Below, in pieces: positions 1-7,739 of a DNA stretch of 64,000 nucleotides. Source of the DNA: Micromonospora humi (GTDB taxonomy: Bacteria; Actinomycetota; Actinomycetes; Mycobacteriales; Micromonosporaceae); assembly GCF_900090105.1 (NCBI RefSeq), contig NZ_FMDM01000013.1, positions 152,601 to 216,600 of the forward strand, in the 5' to 3' direction. The translations under genes and the position numbers were made by a program. The notes beneath the pieces were generated by a model that worked only from the letters and a program-made list of their open reading frames with translations, was not told where the DNA came from and made no database searches. Each line of letters starts with the position of its first letter. The stretch's first letter is position 1.

Positions 1-38
1 TCCCGTTCCCGCTCCGCCACTGGGCCGCTCATCGTCAC
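1..38 (-). CDS. 5' end of an unidentified gene, cut by the window edge
   Basis: Reading the minus strand, a strong ribosome binding site (GGAGGAGA, about 44-51) is followed by GTG-ACG-ATG-AGC and an open frame to the window edge. It encodes a start like (V/M)TMSGPVAERER. It would be divergent from lysX, with about 220 bp between them. A GTG at 41-39 is also in frame. Only about a dozen codons are visible, so no function can be given. The evidence is the ribosome binding site plus the open frame; the call could be wrong. Confidence 0.45.
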   Translation of the reverse strand, partial: MTMSGPVAERER

Positions 39-256
39 CACCGTCTCCTCCCGACCGGTCACGGCACCGTGCCGTGTGGTCGACGCCCCTGTTACCCACC
101 GTGTCGACGCCCGGAAACGCACCGGACGGCGTGTCGGCCCGATTCGCCCGCTCGCGTTCGGCCGCCGGGTGGCCGCCGAGGGCCGTCGCGCACCGGGAAC
201 GCGGGTCTACGATGAGCCGGCCCGGCGGGCCGCCGCCGGCGGCGGAGGAGGTCGCG

Positions 257-3200
257 GTGACGGGGAACGGCACGTCGCGGACGGTGACCGGGGTGCGTGC
301 CCAGGTCCCGCGCGGTTTCGCGATCCTGCTCGCGGCGGTCGCCGCGGTGTGCGCGCTCGCCGCGTTGAGCAGCGCCGTCGCCGCCGACGTGCAGCCGGTC
401 CGCACCGCCATCGACGCGCTGCTGGTCCCGGCGCCGGCCAACCTGGCGTACGCGGTGTTCCTCGGCGTCCTGGCCGCCGCGGCCCGGCGGCGCAAGCGGC
501 TGGCCTGGTGGGTGCTGCTGGTCTACTTCAGCCTCACGCTCGTGGTCGGCCTGACGGCCGGCGGGCTGCTGCTGATGGTGGGCGCCAACGAGCTGAACCA
601 CGCCGCCGGCCAGCGCCTCTTCGGCACCCTGGAGACCATCGGCGTCTGGGTCGGCATCGCGTTCGCCGGCGCCGCGGTGGCGCTGCTGGTCGCCGCCCGG
701 CGGGAGTTCTACGCCCGGGTCCGGCCGGGCAGCACATGGCGGGCGTTGGGCGTGCTCGCCGGCCTGGCCGTCGCCTTCGTCGGCCTGGGCTACCTGCTGC
801 TCCTGGTCGAGCCGGGGAGCCTGCACACCTGGTCGGACCGGCTCGGCTACGCGGTGGAGAAGGTCTTCGGCGGGGCGGTCACGCTGGACGTGACCCGGCG
901 GGGGCAGGCGCCCGGCTGGGTCAACCTGTTGCTCGGCGCGTTCGGCGCGACCGCGTTCCTGGCCGCCCTGTTCACCCTGGTCCGCTCGCAGCGGGCCAAC
1001 GCGGTGCTGCACGCCGGCGAGGAGGAGCGGATCCGGGAGCTGCTGGCCCGGCACGGCGAGCGGGACTCGCTCGGCTACTTCGCCACCCGGCGGGACAAGG
1101 CCGCCGTCTTCTCGGCCAGCGGCAAGGCCGCGCTCACCTACCGGGTGGTCAACGGCGTCAGCCTGGCCAGCGGTGACCCGGTCGGCGACCCGGAGGCGTG
1201 GGGCCCGGCCATCGAGGCGTGGCTGGAGCACTCCCGGGCCTACGCGTGGACGCCGGCGGTGCTGGGCGCCAGCGAGGCCGGCGCGCGGGCGTACCGCCGG
1301 CACGGCCTCAAGGTGCTCCAGCTCGGCGACGAGGCGATCCTGCTGACCCGGGAGTTCGACCTGGACGGGCGGGACATGCGGCCGGTCCGCCAGGCGGTGC
1401 ACCGGGTCGAGCGGGCCGGCTACACCGCGCTGGTCCGCCGGCACGCCGAGATCCCGCCGGAGGAGATGGCCCAGGTGGCCGCGTTGGCCACCTCGTGGCG
1501 GGACACCGGGCACGAGCGTGGTTTCTCGATGGCGCTGGGCCGCCTCGGCGACCCGGCCGACGGCGACTGCGTGCTGGTCGAGGCGCGTGACGGCGCGGGG
1601 CAGGTGCGCGGGCTGCTGTCGTTCAGCCCGTGGGGCACGCGCGGGGTGTCGCTGGACCTGATGCGCCGGGACCGGACCGCCGACAACGGGGTCACCGAGT
1701 TCATGGTGGCCGCGTTGCTGGCCGCCGGCCCGCGCCTCGGCGTCGACCGGGTGTCGCTCAACTTCGCCGCGTTCCGCTCGGTGTTCGAGCAGGGCGCCCG
1801 GATCGGCGCCGGCCCGGTGATCCGGGCCTGGCGGCACACCCTGCTGTTCTTCTCCCGCTGGTGGCAGCTCGAGTCGCTCTACCTGTCCAACGCCAAGTAC
1901 CAGCCGCACTGGACGCCGCGTTACCTCTGCTTCGCCGAGCGCCGGGAACTGGCCCGGGTGGGTCTCGCGGCGGCCGCCGCCGAGGGCTTCCTGGCCCTGC
2001 CCGGCGGCCGGCCCACCCCGCTGCACGGGGTGCCGCCGGCCGGCGGCGGGGTCGGCTACGTGCCGCCGGCCGCCGCCGCGGTCCGGGCCGTCCCGCCGGA
2101 GCCGCCCGCCGTCCGCCTTCCCGAGCAGATCCGGGTACGCCTGGCCAAGCTCGACCGGCTGCGGGCCGAGGGCGTCGACCCCTACCCGGTGGGCTATCCG
2201 CGCACGGCGAGTTGTGCGGCGGTGCGCGCGCGGCACGCCGGCCTGACCCCGGACACCGGCACCGGCGAGACGGTGGCGGTGGCCGGGCGGGTGCTGCTGG
2301 TCCGCGACCACGGGCGGCTGCTCTTCGTCACCGTGCGTGACGGCAGCAGTGACCTTCAGCTCCTGCTGGAGCACGACCTGGACCGGTGGCGGTCGAGCGT
2401 CGACATCGGCGACCACGTGGGCGCGACCGGCGAGGTCTACGCGACCCGGCGCGGCGAGGTGTCGGTGCGGGTGGCGAGCTGGGAGCTGACCGCCAAGTGC
2501 CTGCGCCCGCTGCCGGACAAGCACCACGGGCTGGCCGACCCGGAGGCGCGGGTCCGGCAGCGCTACCTCGACCTGGCGCTGGACCCGGCGGCCCGGGAGA
2601 TGCTGCGGGCGCGCGGCGCGACGCTGCACAGCCTGCGTGCCGGGCTGGCCGGGCGGGAGTTCCTGGAGGTGGAGACGCCGATCCTGCAACGGGTGCACGG
2701 CGGCGCGAACGCCCGCCCGTTCGTCACCCACATCAACGCCTACGACCTGCGGCTGAGTCTGCGCATCGCGCCGGAGCTGTATCTGAAGCGACTCGCCGTG
2801 GGCGGGATCGAGCGGGTCTACGAGCTGGGCCGGGCGTTCCGCAACGAGGGCGTGGACGCCACCCACAACCCGGAGTTCACCGTCCTGGAGGCCTACCAGG
2901 CGTACGCCGACTACCACGACATGCGCGAGCTGGCCCGGGAGCTGATCGTGGCGGCGGCCACCGCGGTGCACGGCGAGCCGGTGGCCCGTCGGCCGGGTGG
3001 CGAGCTGGTCGACCTGGGCGGCGAGTGGCGGGCGGTCACGGTGCACGAGGCGATCTCGGCGGCGCTGGGCGAGGAGGTCACCGCCGACACCGAGCTGGCG
3101 ACCCTGCGCAAGCACTGCGACGCGGCCGGGGTGCCGTACGACCCGCGGTGGACGGCCGGCGCGGTGTTGCTGGAGCTGTACGAGCGGTTGGTCGAGGCGC

Positions 3201-3568
3201 GCACCGAGGCGCCCGCGTTCTATCTGGACTTCCCGACCGAGGTCTCGCCGTTGACCCGCCAGCACCGGCGCGACCCGCGGCTGGCCGAGCGCTGGGACCT
3301 GGTGGCGTACGGGATGGAGCTGGGCACCGCCTACACCGAGCTGGTGGACCCGACCGAGCAGCGGCGGCGGCTGACCGCGCAGTCGTTGCAGGCGGCCGGT
3401 GGTGACCCGGAGGCGATGGAGTTGGACGAGGACTTCCTCACCGCGCTGGAGTACGCGATGCCGCCGACCGGTGGCCTGGGGCTGGGCGTGGACCGCCTGG
3501 TGATGCTGCTGACCGGCCGCTCGATCCGGGAGACGCTGCCCTTCCCGCTGGTCCGCGAGTCGTCCTGA
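257..3568 (+). CDS. lysX: LysX-type bifunctional lysyl-tRNA synthetase / phosphatidylglycerol lysyltransferase
   Basis: This membrane protein would charge tRNA-Lys and transfer lysine to phosphatidylglycerol, making the membrane less anionic and more resistant to cationic peptides (known for mycobacterial LysX). The N-terminal third has several hydrophobic segments, followed by an MprF-like DUF2156 domain (around residues 265-560). The C-terminal half is a class II LysRS: an OB-fold tRNA-binding domain, motif 2 with the RAFRNEG signature (Arg862) and motif 3 (GLGVDRL, Arg1080). The frame is open from 74, but GTG 257 is preferred because GGAGGAGG (244-251) lies 5 nt upstream; this gives 1103 aa. 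ATG 212 is possible but has no ribosome binding site. LysX homologues are of similar size. A separate housekeeping LysRS is expected elsewhere in the genome. Confidence 0.93.
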   Translation: MTGNGTSRTVTGVRAQVPRGFAILLAAVAAVCALAALSSAVAADVQPVRTAIDALLVPAPANLAYAVFLGVLAAAARRRKRLAWWVLLVYFSLTLVVGLTAGGLLLMVGANELNHAAGQRLFGTLETIGVWVGIAFAGAAVALLVAARREFYARVRPGSTWRALGVLAGLAVAFVGLGYLLLLVEPGSLHTWSDRLGYAVEKVFGGAVTLDVTRRGQAPGWVNLLLGAFGATAFLAALFTLVRSQRANAVLHAGEEERIRELLARHGERDSLGYFATRRDKAAVFSASGKAALTYRVVNGVSLASGDPVGDPEAWGPAIEAWLEHSRAYAWTPAVLGASEAGARAYRRHGLKVLQLGDEAILLTREFDLDGRDMRPVRQAVHRVERAGYTALVRRHAEIPPEEMAQVAALATSWRDTGHERGFSMALGRLGDPADGDCVLVEARDGAGQVRGLLSFSPWGTRGVSLDLMRRDRTADNGVTEFMVAALLAAGPRLGVDRVSLNFAAFRSVFEQGARIGAGPVIRAWRHTLLFFSRWWQLESLYLSNAKYQPHWTPRYLCFAERRELARVGLAAAAAEGFLALPGGRPTPLHGVPPAGGGVGYVPPAAAAVRAVPPEPPAVRLPEQIRVRLAKLDRLRAEGVDPYPVGYPRTASCAAVRARHAGLTPDTGTGETVAVAGRVLLVRDHGRLLFVTVRDGSSDLQLLLEHDLDRWRSSVDIGDHVGATGEVYATRRGEVSVRVASWELTAKCLRPLPDKHHGLADPEARVRQRYLDLALDPAAREMLRARGATLHSLRAGLAGREFLEVETPILQRVHGGANARPFVTHINAYDLRLSLRIAPELYLKRLAVGGIERVYELGRAFRNEGVDATHNPEFTVLEAYQAYADYHDMRELARELIVAAATAVHGEPVARRPGGELVDLGGEWRAVTVHEAISAALGEEVTADTELATLRKHCDAAGVPYDPRWTAGAVLLELYERLVEARTEAPAFYLDFPTEVSPLTRQHRRDPRLAERWDLVAYGMELGTAYTELVDPTEQRRRLTAQSLQAAGGDPEAMELDEDFLTALEYAMPPTGGLGLGVDRLVMLLTGRSIRETLPFPLVRESS

Positions 3569-3590
3569 CCGCGGGCGTGACACGGGGTTC

Positions 3591-3596
3591 TAGGGT
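3591..3596 (+). promoter_or_regulatory. -10 element TAGGGT of a probable leaderless transcript
   Basis: TAGGGT ends 6 nt before the GTG at 3603. The same hexamer-N6-GTG geometry occurs before argS, the MFS gene and thrB in this window, which suggests transcription starting at the start codon. No convincing -35 is seen. Confidence 0.5.
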
Positions 3597-3602
3597 GGGC
3601 GT

Positions 3603-3887
3603 GTGGTGGGGATGCTGGGGCTGCTGACCGGGACGTGGGCGTACGCCCTCGCCCTGGTCGCGGACCGGCCGGCCGGGTTGCTGGCCGGCGCGGCGGTGGC
3701 CGCCGCGCTGCTGCTGGCCACGGTGCTCGCGCTGCGGGTGCGGGCGCTGCCCACCCCGCCGGGCGCCCGGCGCGCCGCCTCGGTGCGCGCCCGCGCCCGC
3801 AGCCGGCGGATGCCGCGGCAGGTCGACCCGGACGCGCCGGGCCGTCCACGCCCGCGCGCACCCGGGCTGCGCCCCTCGGCCGCCTGA
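3603..3887 (+). CDS. Small membrane protein, DUF6412-like
   Basis: 94 aa. The N-terminal half holds two hydrophobic segments (about residues 3-20 and 26-44). The rest is an Arg/Pro-rich cytoplasmic tail with RARARSRRMPRQVDPDAPGR. I recognise the pattern as the DUF6412 family, which in actinobacteria commonly sits beside YidC-type insertases, as here (yidC follows after 150 bp). No ribosome binding site precedes the GTG, and a -10-like TAGGGT lies just upstream, so it is probably translated from a leaderless mRNA. The biochemical role is unknown; a link to membrane-protein insertion is only suggested by the neighbour. Confidence 0.75.
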   Translation: MVGMLGLLTGTWAYALALVADRPAGLLAGAAVAAALLLATVLALRVRALPTPPGARRAASVRARARSRRMPRQVDPDAPGRPRPRAPGLRPSAA

Positions 3888-4037
3888 CCGCTCCCGCCGG
3901 GAAGCACCCGCACGCGTCACGGACGCACTCGGGGGTGACCGTCGCGGGTGGTGCGCGGCCGATTCCGTCGTCATCCGTCCCGCCGTGCCGCGCCGTCGCG
4001 CGCCCGGGGCATCCGGAATCGTCCGAGGGGTCCGCCC

Positions 4038-4781
4038 ATGCTCGCCTTCGCACCGTTGCACGCCGCGGCCTCGGCCGCCGCGGCCGTCGTCACCTGGCTC
4101 GCCGATGCGCTCGTCCCGCTCACCGGCGGCGCCGCGACGGCCGCCGCCATCGTCCTGTTCACCGCCGCCGTCCGGCTGCTGATCTCACCGCTCACGCTGG
4201 CCCAGGTCCGCGGGGAGCGGCGCCGCGCGGCGCTCGCCCCCGAGATCCGCGAGCTCCGGCGCCGGTACGCCGACGATCCGACCCGGTTGCAGAGCGAGCT
4301 GTTCGCGCTCTACCGACGGGCCGGGGCCGGCCCGGTCGCGGGGTGCCTGCCGGCGCTGGTGCAGGCGCCGTTCTTCCTGGTCATGTACCGCGTCTTCGCC
4401 ACCGGTGACGGCGCGCCGGAGCTGTTGGGGGAGCGGCTCGCCGGCGTACCGCTGGGGTGGCACCTCGGCGACGGGCTGACCGGTGGCGTGCCGGTGGTGT
4501 TCGGGGTGCTGCTGGCCGCGCTGCTGGCGTTGGCCTGGTGGTCGTCGCGGCGGGCGCGCCGGCTGGCCGCCGCCACCGGCACGGTCGGCGGCGCGCCGGC
4601 CGACGGGCCGGGCGCGGCGGTGCTCGGCCGGCTGCTGCCGCTACTGCCGTTCGGCACCGTGCTGGTGGCGCTGGTGGTGCCGCTCGCGGCGGTGCTCTAT
4701 CTGGTCACCACCACCGCGTGGACCGCGCTGGAGCAGGGTCTGCTGCGGCGGCCGCAGCCGGCGGCCATCGACAAGCGTTGA
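4038..4781 (+). CDS. yidC: YidC/Oxa1-family membrane protein insertase
   Basis: 247 aa. This integral membrane protein helps insert and fold other membrane proteins. It shows the family layout: a first hydrophobic segment near residues 12-30, a second near 33-50 (VRLLISPLTLAQVRGERR, the conserved region after TM2), a charged coiled hairpin (residues 55-90: RRRYADDPTRLQSELFALYRRAGAGP), then the signature segment LPALVQAPFFLVMYRVF and two or three further helices. ATG 4038 is chosen because it follows a GAGGGG-like site; the frame is open upstream to 3948 with an improbable Arg-rich extension. It is short for YidC and lacks the large periplasmic domain, as is usual in Gram-positive bacteria. 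It is probably a second copy, since the canonical yidC normally lies by rnpA near oriC. The glucanase promoter overlaps its stop codon. Confidence 0.88.
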   Translation: MLAFAPLHAAASAAAAVVTWLADALVPLTGGAATAAAIVLFTAAVRLLISPLTLAQVRGERRRAALAPEIRELRRRYADDPTRLQSELFALYRRAGAGPVAGCLPALVQAPFFLVMYRVFATGDGAPELLGERLAGVPLGWHLGDGLTGGVPVVFGVLLAALLALAWWSSRRARRLAAATGTVGGAPADGPGAAVLGRLLPLLPFGTVLVALVVPLAAVLYLVTTTAWTALEQGLLRRPQPAAIDKR

Positions 4782-4807
4782 CAAATGCGGGGGCGGGCGC
4801 GTAGAAA
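4778..4807 (+). promoter_or_regulatory. Promoter of the GH16 glucanase gene
   Basis: A consensus -35 TTGACA (4778-4783) and a -10 TAGAAA (4802-4807) are separated by 18 bp. The predicted start near 4814 falls next to the palindromic operator at 4816-4827. The -35 overlaps the yidC stop codon. Confidence 0.75.
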
Positions 4808-4815
4808 TCGCCTCA

Positions 4816-4827
4816 GAGAGCGCTCTC
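4816..4827 (+). promoter_or_regulatory. Palindromic operator GAGAGCGCTCTC (LacI/CebR-like)
   Basis: A perfect 12-bp palindrome lies at the predicted transcription start. It resembles the GGGAGCGCTCCC-type sites bound by LacI-family sugar regulators such as CebR in Streptomyces. Its position over +1 fits repression relieved by an oligosaccharide. The regulator itself is not in this window. Confidence 0.7.
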
Positions 4828-4856
4828 CGCCCCGTCCCCGCAGAGAGGCACCCCGC

Positions 4857-6281
4857 ATGAACCCGATCCCGGCGGCCCCGGCCGCCCCCACCACCATGTC
4901 CCGGTCCCGCCGCCGGCTCGGCCTGACCGCGGCCGTGCTGGCCGGCACCACCGCGCTCGCCGGCGTCTCGATGACCGCGCAGGCGGCCGTCCCGACCCCG
5001 CCCTCCGGGTGGAGCCTGGTGTGGAGCGACGACTTCACCGGCGCGGCCGGCACGCTGCCCTCGTCGGCCAACTGGATCGTCGACACCGGCACCAGCTATC
5101 CGGGCGGTCCGGCCAACTGGGGCACCGGCGAGATCCAGACCTACACCTCCAGCACCGCCAACCTGGCCCAGGACGGCGGCGGCAACCTGCGCATCACCCC
5201 GCTGAAGGACTCCGCCGGCCGCTGGACCTCGGCGCGGATCGAGACGGTACGCAGCAACTTCAAGCCGCCGAGCGGCGGCGTGCTGGCGATCGAGGGCCGG
5301 ATCCAGATGCCCGATGTGACAGGCGCGGCGGCGGCCGGCTACTGGCCGGCGTTCTGGGCGCTCGGCTCGCCCTACCGGGGCAACTACCAGAACTGGCCGG
5401 GCATCGGCGAGTTCGACGTGATGGAGAACGTCAACGGGATCAACTCGGTGTGGGGCGTGCTGCACTGCGGCGTCGCGCCGGGCGGCCCGTGCGACGAGTT
5501 CAACGGTCGCGGCGCGTCCCGGGCCTGCCCGGGCAGCACGTGCCAGTCGGCGTTCCACACCTACCGGTTCGAGTGGGACACCTCGGTGAGCCCTCAGCAA
5601 CTGCGCTGGTACGTCGACGGGCAGCAGTTCCACACCGTCACGCAGGGCCAGGTCGGCGAGCCGTACTGGACCCAGATGACCAGCCACGCCGGCTACTTCC
5701 TGCTGCTCAACGTGGCGATGGGCGGCGGCTTCCCGGACGGGGTCGCCGGTTCGGCCACGCCGACCGGGTCGACCGTCTCCGGTCGGCCGATGCTCGTCGA
5801 CTACGTGGCGGTCTACTCCCGGGGCGGTGGCGGCAACCCGTCGCCGACGCCGACCACGCCGCCGCCCGGCGGGGTGCGCAACGCGTACGCCACCATCGAG
5901 GCCGAGTCGTTCAACGCGCAGAACGGCGTGCAGGTGGAGACGTGCACCGAGGGTGGGCAGGACATCGGCTGGCTGGCCAACGGCGACTGGGCCCGCTACG
6001 ACAACGTGGACTTCGGCTCGACGCCGCCGCGCGACTTCGTGGCCCGGGTCGCCTCCGGCGCGGCGGCCGGGGTGAGCGGCCTGGTGGAGGTGCGGGTGGA
6101 CAGCCCGACCGCGACCCCGATCGGCAGCTTCGCGGTCGGCAACACCGGCGGCTGGCAGACCTGGCGGTCGGTGCCCGGCAACGTCGGCGCGGTGACCGGC
6201 CGGCACACCGTCTATCTCACGTTCAGCAGCGGCCAGCCGGCCGACTTCGTCAACGTCAACTGGTTCACGTTCCGCCGCTGA
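4857..6281 (+). CDS. Secreted glycoside hydrolase family 16 (beta-glucanase) with C-terminal CBM6
   Basis: 474 aa extracellular polysaccharide hydrolase, probably acting on beta-1,3 or mixed-linkage glucan. A signal peptide (SRSRRRLG, then a hydrophobic stretch ending in AQA around residue 42) leads to a GH16 domain (about 50-325). This carries the EFDVME active site: Glu185 nucleophile, Asp187, Glu190 acid/base. A Gly/Ser/Pro/Thr-rich linker (about 325-340) is followed by a carbohydrate-binding module of family 6 type (about 342-474: YATIEAESF...GWLANGDWARYDNVDFG). ATG 4857 is used because it follows a GAGAGG site and gives a normal signal peptide; ATG 4896 is an alternative. Transcription is probably sugar-controlled through the operator upstream. 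A 58-bp repeat begins one base after its stop codon. Confidence 0.93.
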   Translation: MNPIPAAPAAPTTMSRSRRRLGLTAAVLAGTTALAGVSMTAQAAVPTPPSGWSLVWSDDFTGAAGTLPSSANWIVDTGTSYPGGPANWGTGEIQTYTSSTANLAQDGGGNLRITPLKDSAGRWTSARIETVRSNFKPPSGGVLAIEGRIQMPDVTGAAAAGYWPAFWALGSPYRGNYQNWPGIGEFDVMENVNGINSVWGVLHCGVAPGGPCDEFNGRGASRACPGSTCQSAFHTYRFEWDTSVSPQQLRWYVDGQQFHTVTQGQVGEPYWTQMTSHAGYFLLLNVAMGGGFPDGVAGSATPTGSTVSGRPMLVDYVAVYSRGGGGNPSPTPTTPPPGGVRNAYATIEAESFNAQNGVQVETCTEGGQDIGWLANGDWARYDNVDFGSTPPRDFVARVASGAAAGVSGLVEVRVDSPTATPIGSFAVGNTGGWQTWRSVPGNVGAVTGRHTVYLTFSSGQPADFVNVNWFTFRR

Positions 6282-6282
6282 G

Positions 6283-6340
6283 GTGTAAGGCGGGGGCCCC
6301 GCTTAACGCATTCGGATGTGGCGGGGGCCCCGCTTAACAC
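6283..6340 (+). repeat. 58-bp palindromic intergenic element, copy 1
   Basis: First of five equal-length copies. It has two GGGGGCCCC palindromes, each followed by GCTTAAC, and ends in GTG...CAC. The GTG end lies 1 nt after the GH16 stop and the CAC end 10 nt from the DedA stop, so the element fills the space between convergent genes. It could act as a bidirectional terminator. Confidence 0.9.
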
Positions 6341-6350
6341 GTCGCCGCGG

Positions 6351-7013
6351 TCAGCGCCCGGTGGTCACCGACTGCCGGGCGCGCCGCCGGCGTACCTTCT
6401 TCGCCGCCCAGCTCACGATCATCACACCGAAGATGGCGAAGATCGCGTAGTTGAACCACTGGCTGTAGCGGTCGACGTCCTCCCAGCGCGACCCGAGGAG
6501 GAAGCCGGCACCCACGATCAGCGTGTTCCACACCCCGCTGCCGAGCGTGGTGAGCAGGATGAACTCGCCCAGTGGCATGCGGTTCGCGCCGGCCGGGACC
6601 GAGACCAGGCTGCGCACCACCGGCACCACCCGGCCGATCAGCACCGCCCAACGGCCGTGCCGCTCGAACCAGCGGTCCGCCTTCTCCAGATCCTCCAGGT
6701 CCACCAGCGGAATGTGATCCAGCCAGCGCTTGAGCCGGTCCTCGCCGAGCGCCGCGCCGAGCCAGTAGAGCACCAGCGCGCCGAGCAGCGAGCCGGCGGT
6801 CGCCGCCAGCACGATCACCACCACGTTGAACCGGCCCTCGGCGGAGAGGTAGCCCGCCATCGCCAGCACGATCTCGCTCGGGATCGGTGGGATGATGCTC
6901 TCCAGCGCCACCAGCAGCGCCACGCCGACCGCGCCCAGCGAGTCGATCACGCTCGCCACCCACCCGGTCAGCCCGGTGAACTGGTTCGGATCGACGTTCT
7001 GGGCCAGGGCCAT
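6351..7013 (-). CDS. DedA-family membrane protein
   Basis: 220 aa integral membrane protein of the DedA/SNARE-associated (VTT) family; members flip or transport polyprenyl-phosphate or phospholipid and support membrane homeostasis. Visible signatures are the re-entrant loop ESIIPPIPSEIVLAMAGYL near residues 38-58 and the second motif FERHGRWAVLIGRVVPVVRSLVSVPAGANRM, with the conserved Gly-Arg and PAG, near 110-140, plus four or five hydrophobic helices. The start at 7013 (MALAQN) is chosen because GGAAGGA sits at proper distance upstream; a GTG at 7028 would place that ribosome binding site inside the gene. Its 3' end faces the GH16 gene across the 58-bp element. Substrate unknown. Confidence 0.9.
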   Translation of the reverse strand: MALAQNVDPNQFTGLTGWVASVIDSLGAVGVALLVALESIIPPIPSEIVLAMAGYLSAEGRFNVVVIVLAATAGSLLGALVLYWLGAALGEDRLKRWLDHIPLVDLEDLEKADRWFERHGRWAVLIGRVVPVVRSLVSVPAGANRMPLGEFILLTTLGSGVWNTLIVGAGFLLGSRWEDVDRYSQWFNYAIFAIFGVMIVSWAAKKVRRRRARQSVTTGR

Positions 7014-7092
7014 GGGCGGTCCTTCCACACGGGGGCCGGAGATCCGGCACTAGTACCCGTGCGAGGGGTGCTCACACCCGGCGGTGACCGGG

Positions 7093-7686
7093 CTAACCCT
7101 CCGGGTGCAGCGCCGCGTCCGCCGGCCCGCGCCGCCAACCGGTGAAGCGGACCAGCAGGCCGCCGTGGCTGGGCGAGCAGCAGTACGGCCCGGCCGTCGC
7201 CTCCGCCGCCGGGTCCAGCGGGGCCACCCGCACCAGCCGCCACGGCTCGTCGTCCACCCGGGCCCGGACGGTCAGCGCGTCGCCGGCCCGGCTCACCCGG
7301 ACCGTCACGTCCCGCCCCGACCAGTCCGGCACCGGCGCCACCGACCAGTCGGAGAACTCGTCGGTCACCACGGCGCCGACCTGCGGCGACCCGTCGCTGA
7401 CCTCGACGCCGGCCTTGGTCCACCGCCGCTCGTCCACCCGCACCAGCACGCCGGCCTGGTCGAACTGGGCGGCGTAGTCGAGCCGGAAGGAGACCTCGAC
7501 GGCGGTGTCCACCGGGAACGGGGCCAGCAGCGCGGAGCCGTCGTCGTGCACGAAGCCGTAGCTGGTGCGGCGCCAGAAGTCGCTGCCGCCCCGCGGCTCG
7601 ACCAGGAGCCCACCGTCGACGGCGTCGGCCCGCTCCGGCGGGTTCAGCCACCTGCCGGCGGACCAGTCGGAAGCCTCCTCGTTCAT
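7093..7686 (-). CDS. DUF1349 family protein (concanavalin-like fold)
   Basis: 197 aa, no signal peptide or membrane segment. The sequence has the DUF1349 pattern: an N-terminal LNPPERADAVDGGLLVEPRGGSDFWRRTSYGFVHDDG, central AAQFDQAGVLVRVDERRWTKAGVEVSDG and later PVPDWSGRDVTVRVSRAGDALTVRARVDDEPWRLVRVAPL, ending in a C(S)PSHGGLLVRF(T)GW segment. The family folds as a beta-sandwich related to concanavalin lectins and is presumed to bind sugars. No catalytic residues can be named. It is divergent from the GH13 gene at 7740 with 53 bp between, so the two may share a regulatory region and a sugar-related role. Confidence 0.85.
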   Translation of the reverse strand: MNEEASDWSAGRWLNPPERADAVDGGLLVEPRGGSDFWRRTSYGFVHDDGSALLAPFPVDTAVEVSFRLDYAAQFDQAGVLVRVDERRWTKAGVEVSDGSPQVGAVVTDEFSDWSVAPVPDWSGRDVTVRVSRAGDALTVRARVDDEPWRLVRVAPLDPAAEATAGPYCCSPSHGGLLVRFTGWRRGPADAALHPEG

Positions 7687-7739
7687 GGGGGCACGGTACC
7701 GGGTTTGCCGGCTCGCGGGTTCGGAGAAGTAGTCCCCGC

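Noticed and set aside
207..212. TACGAT as the lysX -10 element
   Set aside because: Plausible by sequence, but no -35 was found and the divergent gene at the window edge makes the promoter layout uncertain.
92..3583. Very long open frames on the strand opposite lysX and several other genes (also opposite the hom-to-RND region, 28865-33700)
   Set aside because: High GC content makes stop codons rare in shadow frames. These lack ribosome binding sites and show Arg/Gly/Ala/Pro-rich composition with no domain, while the sense frames carry intact family motifs.
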